From Geobacter sp. (GTDB lineage: Bacteria > Desulfobacterota > Desulfuromonadia > Geobacterales > Geobacteraceae), in NCBI GenBank assembly GCA_003574885.1, contig PJFC01000001.1, forward strand, positions 248,001 to 312,000: 64,000 nt of DNA, given 5' to 3'. The position numbers were made by a program, and so were the translations under genes. This document shows positions 35,901 to 43,538 of the stretch, in pieces. A model generated the notes under the pieces. It was not told where the DNA came from and did not search any database. It saw only the letters and a list, made by a program, of their open reading frames with translations. Positions within the stretch are counted from its first letter, which is position 1. Each line of letters starts with the position of its first letter.

Positions 35901-36004
35901 CCTTATCTTCCGAAACCGTGCGGCTTCGCAGGAATTGGCACCTTCCCTTGCGGGAGGTTGCCGCGACGTCGTAGGGCCTGTCCCTCGGTCGCTCTTGATA
36001 AGAA
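35901..36004 (-). ncRNA. SAM-I (S-box) riboswitch aptamer
   Basis: Read on the minus strand, all conserved S-box blocks appear in order: P1 strand CTTATC with AAGAG (36002-35992), GAGGGACAGGCCC (35986-35974), GCGGCAACC (35964-35956), GGTGCCAATTCCTGC (35942-35928), and the closing P1 strand GATAAGG (35907-35901). SAM binding is expected to favour the downstream terminator and switch off the two trans-sulfuration genes. I rely on these consensus blocks; no covariance search was possible. Confidence 0.93.
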
Positions 36005-36064
36005 ATCGTGCAGCTATTCAGTTGTCACTGTTCTTTGCCCAAGGCTACAGAATCAGTATTTAAT

Positions 36065-36093
36065 TCTTTACCTTATTGATCGACATTTGTCAA
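36065..36093 (-). promoter_or_regulatory. Promoter of the riboswitch operon
   Basis: On the minus strand TTGACA (36093-36088) and TAAAGA (36070-36065) with 17 bases between, placing the transcript start about 55 bases before the aptamer. Confidence 0.55.
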
Positions 36094-36117
36094 AGCATTT
36101 TCCCCACTAAATAATTC

Positions 36118-36160
36118 TTGACAAAAGCAGTAATTTATTATACCTATAGATTTAATAGAT
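36118..36160 (+). promoter_or_regulatory. Rrf2 gene promoter with overlapping candidate operator
   Basis: TTGACA at 36118-36123; the -10 is probably TACCTA at 36141-36146 (17-bp spacing). Bases 36143-36160, read on the minus strand, give ATCTAT-TAA-ATCTATAG-G. The same pattern, GTCTAT-AAA-GTCTATAG, occurs on the plus strand before cysK. The site overlaps the -10 and reaches the start codon, which fits autorepression. The mRNA leader would be only about 8 nt. Confidence 0.5.
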
Positions 36161-36622
36161 ATGATAACAAAGAAAACGAAATACGCCTTTAAAGCGCTGA
36201 TTCACCTTGCCGGAACGCCCAGTGGTCACCCCGTCCTGATTGCCGATCTGGCCGAGAGTGAAAATATTCCCAAAAAGTTCCTTGAATTTATTCTCTTATC
36301 TTTGCGCAAAGGTGGATTGCTCAACAGCAGGGTTGGAAAGGGGGGCGGCTATTCTCTGGCCCTCCCGGCAGATAAAATTTCGGTTGGCTCGATAATCAGA
36401 ATCCTTGAGGGAGACTTTGCCCCGGTACAGTGCCTCAGCACGACAAACCGTACCCGGTGTGAAGAGTGCAAGGACGAGGAGACCTGCGGTATCAGGTTGA
36501 CTATGGCAGATGTACATGCAGTTCTGACCACCACACTTGGCAATCTCACCCTGGCGGACATGATCGAGCGTAGTGAGCAGGCACGGAAAAAATTAAGAAA
36601 TGTAGTAGACTACTGTATATAA
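36161..36622 (+). CDS. Rrf2-family transcriptional regulator (CymR/IscR-like)
   Basis: 153 residues. The N-terminal winged helix is typical ([35 protein letters not shown], and [18 protein letters not shown] wing). Four cysteines follow as C-x8-C-x2-C-x5-C (residues about 91-110), similar in place to the Fe-S ligands of IscR, so the protein may sense an Fe-S cluster or thiol state. Position between the riboswitch operon and cysK suggests control of cysteine synthesis, like CymR. No Shine-Dalgarno is visible before the ATG. Confidence 0.85.
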   Translation: MITKKTKYAFKALIHLAGTPSGHPVLIADLAESENIPKKFLEFILLSLRKGGLLNSRVGKGGGYSLALPADKISVGSIIRILEGDFAPVQCLSTTNRTRCEECKDEETCGIRLTMADVHAVLTTTLGNLTLADMIERSEQARKKLRNVVDYCI

Positions 36623-36638
36623 TTTTTTTGTCGTTAAC

Positions 36639-36658
36639 GTCTATAAAGTCTATAGACT
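36639..36658 (+). promoter_or_regulatory. Candidate Rrf2 operator before cysK
   Basis: GTCTAT-AAA-GTCTATAG (36639-36655), containing the perfect 12-bp palindrome AGTCTATAGACT (36647-36658). It lies 29-48 bases upstream of the cysK ATG and shares the RTCTAT-N3-RTCTATAG pattern with the Rrf2 promoter. Confidence 0.55.
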
Positions 36659-36686
36659 AACCCACGACAACACGAGGAGTTTAAAG

Positions 36687-37640
36687 ATGAGCAAAATCTA
36701 CGCCGACAATTCCCAGTCCATCGGCAATACCCCCCTGATTAAACTCAACCACATCGGTGACGGCACCAAGGCGACAGTCCTCGCCAAGATAGAGGCAAGA
36801 AACCCGGCCTATTCGGTAAAGTGCCGCATCGGCGCCAACATGATCTGGGACGCCGAAAAACGCGGTCTGCTCAAGCCGGGGGTTGAGATCATCGAGCCGA
36901 CCAGCGGCAATACCGGCATCGCCCTGGCCTACGTGGCTGCGGCACGCGGCTACAAGCTGACCCTGACCATGCCGGAAACCATGAGCATCGAGCGGAGACG
37001 GATATTGGCCGCTTTGGGCGCTAATCTGATCCTGACTCCTGGCGCCGAGGGGATGAAGGGGGCCATCAACCGGGCCGAGGAGATGGCCGCCTCCGATCCG
37101 GCGAAGTACTTCATACCCCAGCAGTTCAAGAACCCGGCCAATCCCGAGATCCACGAGAAGACCACGGGACCCGAGATCTGGAACGACACCGACGGCGCCA
37201 TCGACGTGATCGTGGCCGGGGTAGGAACGGGGGGCACCATCACCGGCATCTCCCGCTACATCAAGAAGACCAGGGGGAAGCAGATCATCTCCGTCGCCGT
37301 GGAACCCAAGGAGAGCCCTGTCATCACCCAGAAGCTGGCGGGTCAGGAACTGAAACCGGGCCCCCACAAGATCCAGGGAATCGGCGCCGGCTTCATTCCC
37401 GACACCCTCGATCTCTCCATCATCGACCGGGTCGAACAGGTCTCCGGTGATGATGCAATCGAGTTCGCAAAGCGCCTGGCCCGGGAGGAAGGACTCCTGG
37501 TCGGGATATCCAGCGGAGCCGCTGCTGCGGCTGCGGTCAGGCTTGCCAGCCTTGACGAATTCGCGGGGAAAACCATCGTCGTGATTCTGCCGGACGGGGC
37601 CGAACGCTATCTCTCCACGCCTTTGTTTGAAGGTGTATGA
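36687..37640 (+). CDS. cysK: Cysteine synthase (O-acetylserine sulfhydrylase)
   Basis: PLP enzyme making cysteine from O-acetylserine and sulfide. 317 residues, normal size. Visible motifs: [10 protein letters not shown], the PLP lysine in [11 protein letters not shown] (near residue 46), the substrate loop [16 protein letters not shown], the phosphate loop [10 protein letters not shown], and the C-terminal [18 protein letters not shown] precedes the ATG. It is the first gene of the plus-strand sulfur run, just behind a candidate Rrf2 site, and its stop overlaps the next start (ATGATG). Confidence 0.97.
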   Translation: MSKIYADNSQSIGNTPLIKLNHIGDGTKATVLAKIEARNPAYSVKCRIGANMIWDAEKRGLLKPGVEIIEPTSGNTGIALAYVAAARGYKLTLTMPETMSIERRRILAALGANLILTPGAEGMKGAINRAEEMAASDPAKYFIPQQFKNPANPEIHEKTTGPEIWNDTDGAIDVIVAGVGTGGTITGISRYIKKTRGKQIISVAVEPKESPVITQKLAGQELKPGPHKIQGIGAGFIPDTLDLSIIDRVEQVSGDDAIEFAKRLAREEGLLVGISSGAAAAAAVRLASLDEFAGKTIVVILPDGAERYLSTPLFEGV

Positions 37641-37834
37641 TGGTTACCCCGTCACAACACACAGCCAAAAACCCGTGGAATCGGGAGTTGGAACTGGTGG
37701 TGCGCGAGGCATTGGAATCGATCCGTTTTGGAACTGTCACCCTTGTGGTGCAGGACGGGCGAGTGGTCCAGGTCGAAAAGAATGAAAAGATCCGTCTGAA
37801 TCGCCCGGTCAACATGGATGGCGCCGGGATCTGA
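37637..37834 (+). CDS. YezD-like (DUF2292) small protein
   Basis: 65 residues. The core [40 protein letters not shown] matches the YezD/DUF2292 family of small proteins commonly encoded beside assimilatory sulfur genes. Function unknown. It overlaps the cysK stop, so it is coupled to cysK; either of two adjacent ATGs (37637, 37640) may be used. A terminator-like hairpin follows at 37884. Confidence 0.75.
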   Translation: MMVTPSQHTAKNPWNRELELVVREALESIRFGTVTLVVQDGRVVQVEKNEKIRLNRPVNMDGAGI

Positions 37835-37883
37835 CATAACCTGAAGTTCTACAAAATCAACTTGTGCTGACCGGAAACACCGG

Positions 37884-37934
37884 AGGCCGAGGAAGACTGT
37901 CCCCACGTACGGGACGTCCCTCGGCCTTTTTTTT
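37884..37934 (+). terminator. Two-tier hairpin with T-run between yezD and the sulfite reductase gene
   Basis: Outer stem AGGCCGAGG (37884-37892)/CCTCGGCCT (37919-37927), inner stem GTCCC (37899-37903)/GGGAC (37911-37915), followed by eight T. A strong intrinsic terminator that either ends the rrf2-cysK-yezD unit or attenuates read-through into the sulfite reductase gene. Confidence 0.85.
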
Positions 37935-37979
37935 GTATTCACTGTCGGACCTGCAACCAAATGAGGATTGGAGAAAAAC

Positions 37980-39278
37980 ATGACGAGCAAGATCATTGAT
38001 TACCGATTGGACGGCATTTACCGGCAGCGTCAGGAGGGCTTCTTCATGCAGCGGGTCAAGCTGCCGGCCGGAGTGATTTCTTCCGTACAGGCCCGTGGGG
38101 TTGCGAGAATAGCTGAGACCTTTGGCCACGGGATCATCCATCTGACCACGCGCGGCAGCATGGAGATCCACTGGTTGCGCGAGGAGAATCTTCCTCCCGT
38201 AAAACGGGAACTGGGGAAAGCAGGCCTCACATCACGTGGAGCCTGCGGCGGAGCGGTACGGGGGATTGTCTGCGGCGCCCATGGATCAGATAAATTTCCG
38301 GCCATCGAGACAATGGCGCGCCGCCTCCAGCGGCACTTTACCGGGAACCCCCGATTCGAGCGACTGCCAAAGAAGTTCAAGATCGGCTTAGAGGCCGATG
38401 TGTCGGGAGGGAGGCATCTTATCCAGGATGCGGGGCTGGTGCTGGCCAGGTCCGAAGAAGGCCGCTGCTGGTACGACGTGTGGGTGGCCGGTGGGCTGGG
38501 ACGGGAGCCCCAGGCGGGTTTTCTCCTGGAAAGAGAGGTTGACGAGCGCCGCATCATCCCTCTTCTGGAGGCAATCGTGAGGGTCTATGCCTCCCATACG
38601 CCGGCGGGCAAACGGCTGAAGTGTCTGGTACGTGAAATCGGCGAGGATGAACTCAGGAGCAGGATCAGCGCCGAGCCGGGCGCCAGGGAAGAGTTGCCGG
38701 AGGTTGTCGCATTGCCGGAACACCTGCTCCCCTCGCCGGGCCATCGCCAGCGGTTCGAGGTTCAGGTGTTTGCAGGATTGCTGCCGAGCGACAAACTGAG
38801 GCTGCTGGCAGATTTCGCCGACGCCAGGGCCGACGGTTCCCTGATCGTGACCGTCGACCAGAACCTGGCCTGCGTGTTGGCAGAGGGTGTCGATGAAGCC
38901 GCTGCGCTCAGGGAACTGGAAGAGGCAGGGTTCAATCAAGGGCTTCGGCCAGAACAGACCGTATTCCGCGTTTGCCCCGGTGCTCACGAGTGCCTGGCCG
39001 GCCTTGCACCGACCCGTGATATCGCCCAGGCCGTACTGGATGCGCTCGGCACAGAGGGGACAAAACTTGCGTGGGCCATTTCGGGCTGCCCCAATTCCTG
39101 CACCCAGCCTCAGCTTGCCGATGTCGGCATCGTGATCTCGCGGCTGGTTGTCGACAAAGACGGAAATAAAGCGCCGGGGTTTGACCTGTATCGCCGCAAC
39201 AACGGAGGCCTGGGGGAGAAGGTCGGTGAACTGCTGACACTTGACGACCTGCTGGAAGGCGTTCGCCGGATCGGGTGA
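37980..39278 (+). CDS. Siroheme [4Fe-4S] nitrite/sulfite reductase hemoprotein
   Basis: Six-electron reductase, here most likely sulfite to sulfide. 432 residues from ATG 37980 (GGAG 6 nt upstream). The four cluster and siroheme cysteines are present in two motifs, RVCPGAHECLAG and GCPNSCTQPQLADVG. Half-domains HLTTRGSMEIHWL and GACGGAVRGIVCG match the NIR/SIR ferredoxin-like repeats. It is shorter than ferredoxin-type enzymes (about 500-600), and no CysJ flavoprotein gene is present, so ferredoxin is a likely donor. The substrate is inferred from cysK, cysH and cysDN around it. Confidence 0.85.
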   Translation: MTSKIIDYRLDGIYRQRQEGFFMQRVKLPAGVISSVQARGVARIAETFGHGIIHLTTRGSMEIHWLREENLPPVKRELGKAGLTSRGACGGAVRGIVCGAHGSDKFPAIETMARRLQRHFTGNPRFERLPKKFKIGLEADVSGGRHLIQDAGLVLARSEEGRCWYDVWVAGGLGREPQAGFLLEREVDERRIIPLLEAIVRVYASHTPAGKRLKCLVREIGEDELRSRISAEPGAREELPEVVALPEHLLPSPGHRQRFEVQVFAGLLPSDKLRLLADFADARADGSLIVTVDQNLACVLAEGVDEAAALRELEEAGFNQGLRPEQTVFRVCPGAHECLAGLAPTRDIAQAVLDALGTEGTKLAWAISGCPNSCTQPQLADVGIVISRLVVDKDGNKAPGFDLYRRNNGGLGEKVGELLTLDDLLEGVRRIG

Positions 39279-39320
39279 GCAGAGGGAGCCCCCGTTTCTG
39301 CACAGAAGGAGCACATCATC

Positions 39321-40133
39321 ATGGCCATGATTGTCGACGAACAAAAACTGCATACCATCATCGCACGACCGGAACCACTGCCGGAGCCGGGCACACTGAG
39401 TCGTGCCGGCAAGGTTTTCTTCGTCGGGGGAAACCTCCCTGTCCATGAGACCCTCGAAACCATGTTCGAGAGCTTCAGCATGGAATCGACCGACCTGTTC
39501 CACCTCTCATTCGGGACACATGATGACTTTTTTCGTGGTGAGGAAATGGCTCGACAGATCAAGAAAAATTTCAATGTCAGGTTGATGGGGAAGATCCCCT
39601 ATCCTGCTCCGGCGCACACCATTGAGCGGGCCTATGCCGCCGGGGTGGATATGCTCGACATCTCAGCTGCGGATATGGATTCGGCGTCACCAGACGAACG
39701 GCGCAGCGTGCGACAGGATTTTCGTGACTCACTGGCCGCGGCTGTGCGGCTGTTGCCCCGCTGGTCGACAGCTTCGACGCTGGTACTCGGAGCGGAGCCT
39801 CCGGCTACGGTCATGAACGACATCGACATCCTGCTGAATGCAGGTGTCGTGCCGCTGGTGACACTGACCACAAGTGCCTCCCCTTACCGTTCAGGGGACG
39901 TTGCCGCTGTCTTCGCGCATCTCGGCTCAGGATGGGAACGGCATCACGCAACCATGAAACCGTTTCTTCCCCTGATATCCCTGACAACACCGCTTGTGTT
40001 GGCAGAAAAGGCGGGGCGGCTGCAAAGTGTCATCAACAGGATTCACGACCGGCATTTACTGGCGACATCCGATCTGCGGCGGCATCTGCGGGTTGTGCCG
40101 GCCAAAGATTCCCTCGATTCGGCAGGGCTGTGA
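39321..40133 (+). CDS. Unknown protein in the sulfate assimilation cluster
   Basis: 270 residues, not recognised. Alternating strands and helices (KVFFVGGNLPVHETLETM, GVDMLDISAADMD, STLVLGAEPPATVMNDIDILLNAGVVPLVTLTTS) resemble a TIM-barrel-like fold. There is no CxxxCxxC radical-SAM motif and no obvious nucleotide site. AAGGAG lies 9 nt before the ATG. Its stop overlaps the start of the SLC13 transporter (TGATG), and it follows the sulfite reductase by 42 bases, so it is very probably part of the sulfur operon. Confidence 0.65.
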   Translation: MAMIVDEQKLHTIIARPEPLPEPGTLSRAGKVFFVGGNLPVHETLETMFESFSMESTDLFHLSFGTHDDFFRGEEMARQIKKNFNVRLMGKIPYPAPAHTIERAYAAGVDMLDISAADMDSASPDERRSVRQDFRDSLAAAVRLLPRWSTASTLVLGAEPPATVMNDIDILLNAGVVPLVTLTTSASPYRSGDVAAVFAHLGSGWERHHATMKPFLPLISLTTPLVLAEKAGRLQSVINRIHDRHLLATSDLRRHLRVVPAKDSLDSAGL

Positions 40134-41581
40134 TGGAGCAGATTACGATCGACAAACCGCTCAAAATCGACCGGCGCCCTATCTGGCAAATCCTGGTTGA
40201 CCGCACGCTCCGCTACCAGATCCTGGCCGGGCTGATTCTGATCAGCGTTGTGCTGTTCAACCTCGATCCGCCCCGGGGGCTTTCGACGCAGGGGTACCGT
40301 GCCCTGGTCCTCTTTTGCGCCACCGTTTTCCTCTGGGTGTCCGGACTCCTTCCCCTGGCTGCCACGGCGTTGCTCTCCATGGTAATGCTCCCTTTGCTGG
40401 GGATCATGAATGCCCGGGAAACCTATGCACATTTCGGCAACGAGGCGGTTTTTTTCATCCTGGGAGCCTTCATCCTGGCGTCCGCAATGACCGGCAGCGG
40501 CCTATCGGCGCGACTGGCGCGGGCCATGCTTGCCCGATTCGGCCGAACCCCCACCCGTCTTGCCCTGACCGTCTTCCTGCTCTGCACCGCACTTTCCTAC
40601 TGCATGAGCGAGCACGCAGTGGCGGCCATGATGTTCCCGGTGGTGTCGAAAATTGCTGCCAGCCTCGGCCTGGAGCGGGGGAAAAGCCGCTATGCCGGAC
40701 TGCTCTTCATGTCCATCGCCTGGGGTTGCATCATCGGCGGCATCGCAACCTTCCTTGGCGGTGCGCGGGCGCCACTGGCGGCCAGCATACTCAGGGAAAC
40801 CACCGGCCTCAGTTTCTCCTTCCACCAATGGATGATCGCGGCAAGCACGATCGTCCTGCCGCTGATAGTGATCGGCTTCCTGCTCCTGCTGCGGTTCTTT
40901 CCCGTAGATCTGGAGAGTGTCGAAGGTGGATTGCGCCACCTAAACCGCAAACGGCTCGAGGGGGGGAAAATGGGCTTCAACGAGTTCACGGTTGCACTGG
41001 TAATGATTGCCACCATCCTCGCCTGGATAACCCTGGGGGAACGGGTCGGACTGGCTGCCATAGCGATTCTTGCCGCCGTGCTCCTGTTCACCTTCCGGGT
41101 AATTACCTGGAAATCAATCGAGGAGGATGTGAACTGGGGCATCATCCTGATGTATGGCGGCTCGATCGCCCTGGCAGGCGCTATGGAAAAAAGCGGGGCT
41201 GCCTCGTGGATAGTCGACAGAGGGCTGGAATCCTTCGCTCCGTCCCCCTTCGTGGTAGTGGCGGTTATCTCGTTTGTCGCCATCATCATGACCGAGTGCA
41301 TCAGCCATGCGGCTGTGGTGGCCATCTTCATGCCGATTGGTCTGACCCTGTCAAAGAGCATGGGGATCGATCCAAAAGTCATGACGCTGGCGATCGCACT
41401 CCCCGCTGGTCTGGCCTACTGCCTTCCCATGGGCACTCCAGCCACGGCCATCGCCTACGGGTCAGGTTTTCTCAGAAGCCGCGACATCATGCTCCCCGGA
41501 GCCTTGATCATGCTGATCTCGTGGGTGCTGTTCCTGCTATCGGCCCGCTATATCTGGCCCCTTATCGGGCTGGCAATCTGA
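40133..41581 (+). CDS. SLC13/DASS-family anion transporter, probably for sulfate
   Basis: Inner-membrane ion-coupled anion symporter, 482 residues, about 12 helices. Family marks include LFCATVFLWVSGLLPLAATALLS near the N-terminus and the SNT-like tract ECISHAAVVAIFMPIG near the C-terminus. The paired loop ALSYCMSEHAVAAMMFPVV occurs in the first half. I start at ATG 40133 because it overlaps the previous stop. Sulfate as substrate is inferred from the flanking sulfite reductase and APS reductase genes. Confidence 0.82.
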   Translation: MEQITIDKPLKIDRRPIWQILVDRTLRYQILAGLILISVVLFNLDPPRGLSTQGYRALVLFCATVFLWVSGLLPLAATALLSMVMLPLLGIMNARETYAHFGNEAVFFILGAFILASAMTGSGLSARLARAMLARFGRTPTRLALTVFLLCTALSYCMSEHAVAAMMFPVVSKIAASLGLERGKSRYAGLLFMSIAWGCIIGGIATFLGGARAPLAASILRETTGLSFSFHQWMIAASTIVLPLIVIGFLLLLRFFPVDLESVEGGLRHLNRKRLEGGKMGFNEFTVALVMIATILAWITLGERVGLAAIAILAAVLLFTFRVITWKSIEEDVNWGIILMYGGSIALAGAMEKSGAASWIVDRGLESFAPSPFVVVAVISFVAIIMTECISHAAVVAIFMPIGLTLSKSMGIDPKVMTLAIALPAGLAYCLPMGTPATAIAYGSGFLRSRDIMLPGALIMLISWVLFLLSARYIWPLIGLAI

Positions 41582-41615
41582 ACGTACGAATTCTGAATTT
41601 GAAAGGGACTCGACC

Positions 41616-42311
41616 ATGAACAAGTCACTACCAGACTTAGCAGTCGACGCAACCCCCGCCGACATCCTTCGCGCCGGCATCGAAGCAGCCGCTGGGCCGG
41701 TATCACTGGCCTGCTCCTTCTCCCTTGAGGACGTTGCCATCATCCAGATCGCCCATGAGGCCGGCCTGGAACTGAGGGTGTTCGCCATCAACACCGGGCG
41801 GCTGAACGAGGAGACCTATGAGGTGGCCGACGCGCTGACAGAGCGCTACCGCCTGAAAATCGACTGGGTTTTACCGCGTCACGGGGATGTGGAGGCGCTG
41901 GAGCGGGCGGAAGGTCTTTTCTCGTTCCGAGAATCCCTGGACAAACGCCACGAGTGCTGCCACATCCGGAAGGTGGAACCGCTCTCCCGGGCGCTCAAGG
42001 GGCTGGCGGGCTGGGTCACCGGCATGCGGCGCGAACAGAGCGTCACCCGCGGCGAACTGGCCCCCATCGAACGTGACGAGCTGAATGGCAGCATCCTCAA
42101 GATAAACCCGCTCATAAACTGGAGCGAAGAAGAACTGATCGCCTACACCGATCAGCACCGCCTCCCCAAAAACCGGCTCTACAGCCAGGGGTACCGCTCC
42201 ATCGGCTGCGCCCCCTGCACCCGGGCGGTGAAACCGGAGGAGGACGTCCGCGCCGGAAGATGGTGGTGGGAGAATCCGGAGAACAGGGAATGCGGGCTGC
42301 ACAGAAGATAA
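41616..42311 (+). CDS. cysH: Adenylyl-sulfate (APS) reductase, thioredoxin-dependent
   Basis: Reduces activated sulfate to sulfite in the cytosol. 231 residues. The CysH fold shows ACSFSLEDVAIIQIA. The cysteine pairs KRHECCHIRK and IGCAPCTRAV bind a [4Fe-4S] cluster; they mark the APS-using assimilatory type rather than the PAPS-using enterobacterial one. The C-terminal ECGLH carries the catalytic cysteine. This fits the absence of an APS kinase (cysC) in the cluster. AAAGGGA precedes the start. Confidence 0.95.
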   Translation: MNKSLPDLAVDATPADILRAGIEAAAGPVSLACSFSLEDVAIIQIAHEAGLELRVFAINTGRLNEETYEVADALTERYRLKIDWVLPRHGDVEALERAEGLFSFRESLDKRHECCHIRKVEPLSRALKGLAGWVTGMRREQSVTRGELAPIERDELNGSILKINPLINWSEEELIAYTDQHRLPKNRLYSQGYRSIGCAPCTRAVKPEEDVRAGRWWWENPENRECGLHRR

Positions 42312-42330
42312 ACAACATTAAAGGCATTAC

Positions 42331-42405
42331 TCACGCAACGACGCGACGACGCAACGAAAAGCTAAACAAATATTTTTCTTGGTTTTACGTCGCGTCGTTG
42401 CGTGA
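42331..42405. repeat. Long inverted repeat between cysH and cysD
   Basis: Perfect 18-bp arms TCACGCAACGACGCGACG (42331-42348) and CGTCGCGTCGTTGCGTGA (42388-42405) around a 39-nt AT-rich loop. The arms themselves repeat an ACGACGC/ACGCAACG word, as in dispersed intergenic repeats of other genomes. It could form a long RNA hairpin in the cysH-cysD space. Not related to the 120-bp element family. Confidence 0.75.
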
Positions 42406-42497
42406 AACAGAAAGTCTTTCCGACTTAGGTTTATACTCCTTGTAATAGCTGCATCCGCGTTCTATTTCATTTAAAAAAAGCATCATGAGGTAACAAT

Positions 42498-43403
42498 ATG
42501 AGCTTAAATCTGACCCATTTACAGCAACTGGAAGCCGAAAGCATCCACATTCTCCGCGAAGTGGTGGCCGAATTCGGCAATCCGGTGATGCTCTATTCCA
42601 TCGGCAAGGATTCGGCGGTCATGCTGCACCTGGCCCGCAAGGCCTTTTATCCGGCACCCCCCCCTTTCCCCCTACTGCACGTGGACACCACCTGGAAGTT
42701 TCGCGAGATGATCCAATTCCGGGACCGTATGGCCAGCGAATGCGGAATGGAACTGATCGTCCACGTCAACGAGGAGGGGGTCCGTCAGGGGATCTCCCCC
42801 TTCACCCACGGCTCTGCCCTCTATACCGACATCATGAAGACCGAAGGGCTGAAGCAGGCGCTGGACAAGTACAAGTTCGATGCCGCCTTCGGCGGTGCCC
42901 GCCGGGACGAGGAAAAATCACGGGCCAAGGAGCGGATATTCTCCTTTCGCAGTGCCAACCACCGCTGGGACCCGAAGAATCAGCGTCCAGAGCTCTGGAA
43001 CCTGTACAACACCCGTGTCAAGCCGGGGGAAAGCATCCGTGTCTTCCCCCTCTCCAACTGGACCGAGCTGGACGTCTGGCAGTACATCCACCTGGAAAAT
43101 ATCCCCATCGTGCCGCTCTACTATGCAGCGGTAAGGCCGGTAATAGAGCGGGATGGCATGCTGATCATGGTTGATGACGACCGCCTGGAGTTGAAACCGT
43201 GCGAGAAGATTCAGTACAAATCGGTCCGTTTCCGCACCCTGGGGTGCTATCCCCTGACCGGCGCCGTCGAATCGACTGCGGACACCCTCCCCGAGATCAT
43301 CCAGGAAATGCTGCTGACCCGCACCTCGGAGCGCCAGGGACGGTTGATCGATCATGATCAGGCGGGATCTATGGAAAAGAAGAAACAGGAAGGGTATTTC
43401 TAA
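42498..43403 (+). CDS. cysD: Sulfate adenylyltransferase subunit 2
   Basis: ATP sulfurylase catalytic subunit, making APS from sulfate and ATP together with the GTPase CysN. 301 residues, normal length. N-type PP-loop [19 protein letters not shown], then [25 protein letters not shown] and [13 protein letters not shown], all family hallmarks. GAGG lies 7 nt before the ATG. It is followed by cysN with a palindromic element in between. Confidence 0.97.
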   Translation: MSLNLTHLQQLEAESIHILREVVAEFGNPVMLYSIGKDSAVMLHLARKAFYPAPPPFPLLHVDTTWKFREMIQFRDRMASECGMELIVHVNEEGVRQGISPFTHGSALYTDIMKTEGLKQALDKYKFDAAFGGARRDEEKSRAKERIFSFRSANHRWDPKNQRPELWNLYNTRVKPGESIRVFPLSNWTELDVWQYIHLENIPIVPLYYAAVRPVIERDGMLIMVDDDRLELKPCEKIQYKSVRFRTLGCYPLTGAVESTADTLPEIIQEMLLTRTSERQGRLIDHDQAGSMEKKKQEGYF

Positions 43404-43523
43404 AGAAACGTCACTTTTCCGCCCTGGCGGCGTAAGTCTTCGTGATGACTTGTGCGGCGTAGCGCTGCTACGCCTCCGCGACATCACTCGACAGCCTTGC
43501 CAGAACGAAAAATTGACGTTTCT
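43404..43523. repeat. Intergenic palindromic element, copy C (120 bp), between cysD and cysN
   Basis: Terminal inverted repeats AGAAACGTCACTTTTCCG and its partner CGAAAAATTGACGTTTCT agree at 16 of 18 positions. The centre contains GCGGCGTAGCGCTGCTACGCC, matching the family core. It begins on the base after the cysD stop and ends 15 bases before the cysN ATG, almost exactly filling the gap, just as copy B does between ileS and lspA. Confidence 0.8.
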
Positions 43524-43538
43524 GAATCGGAGTTATTT

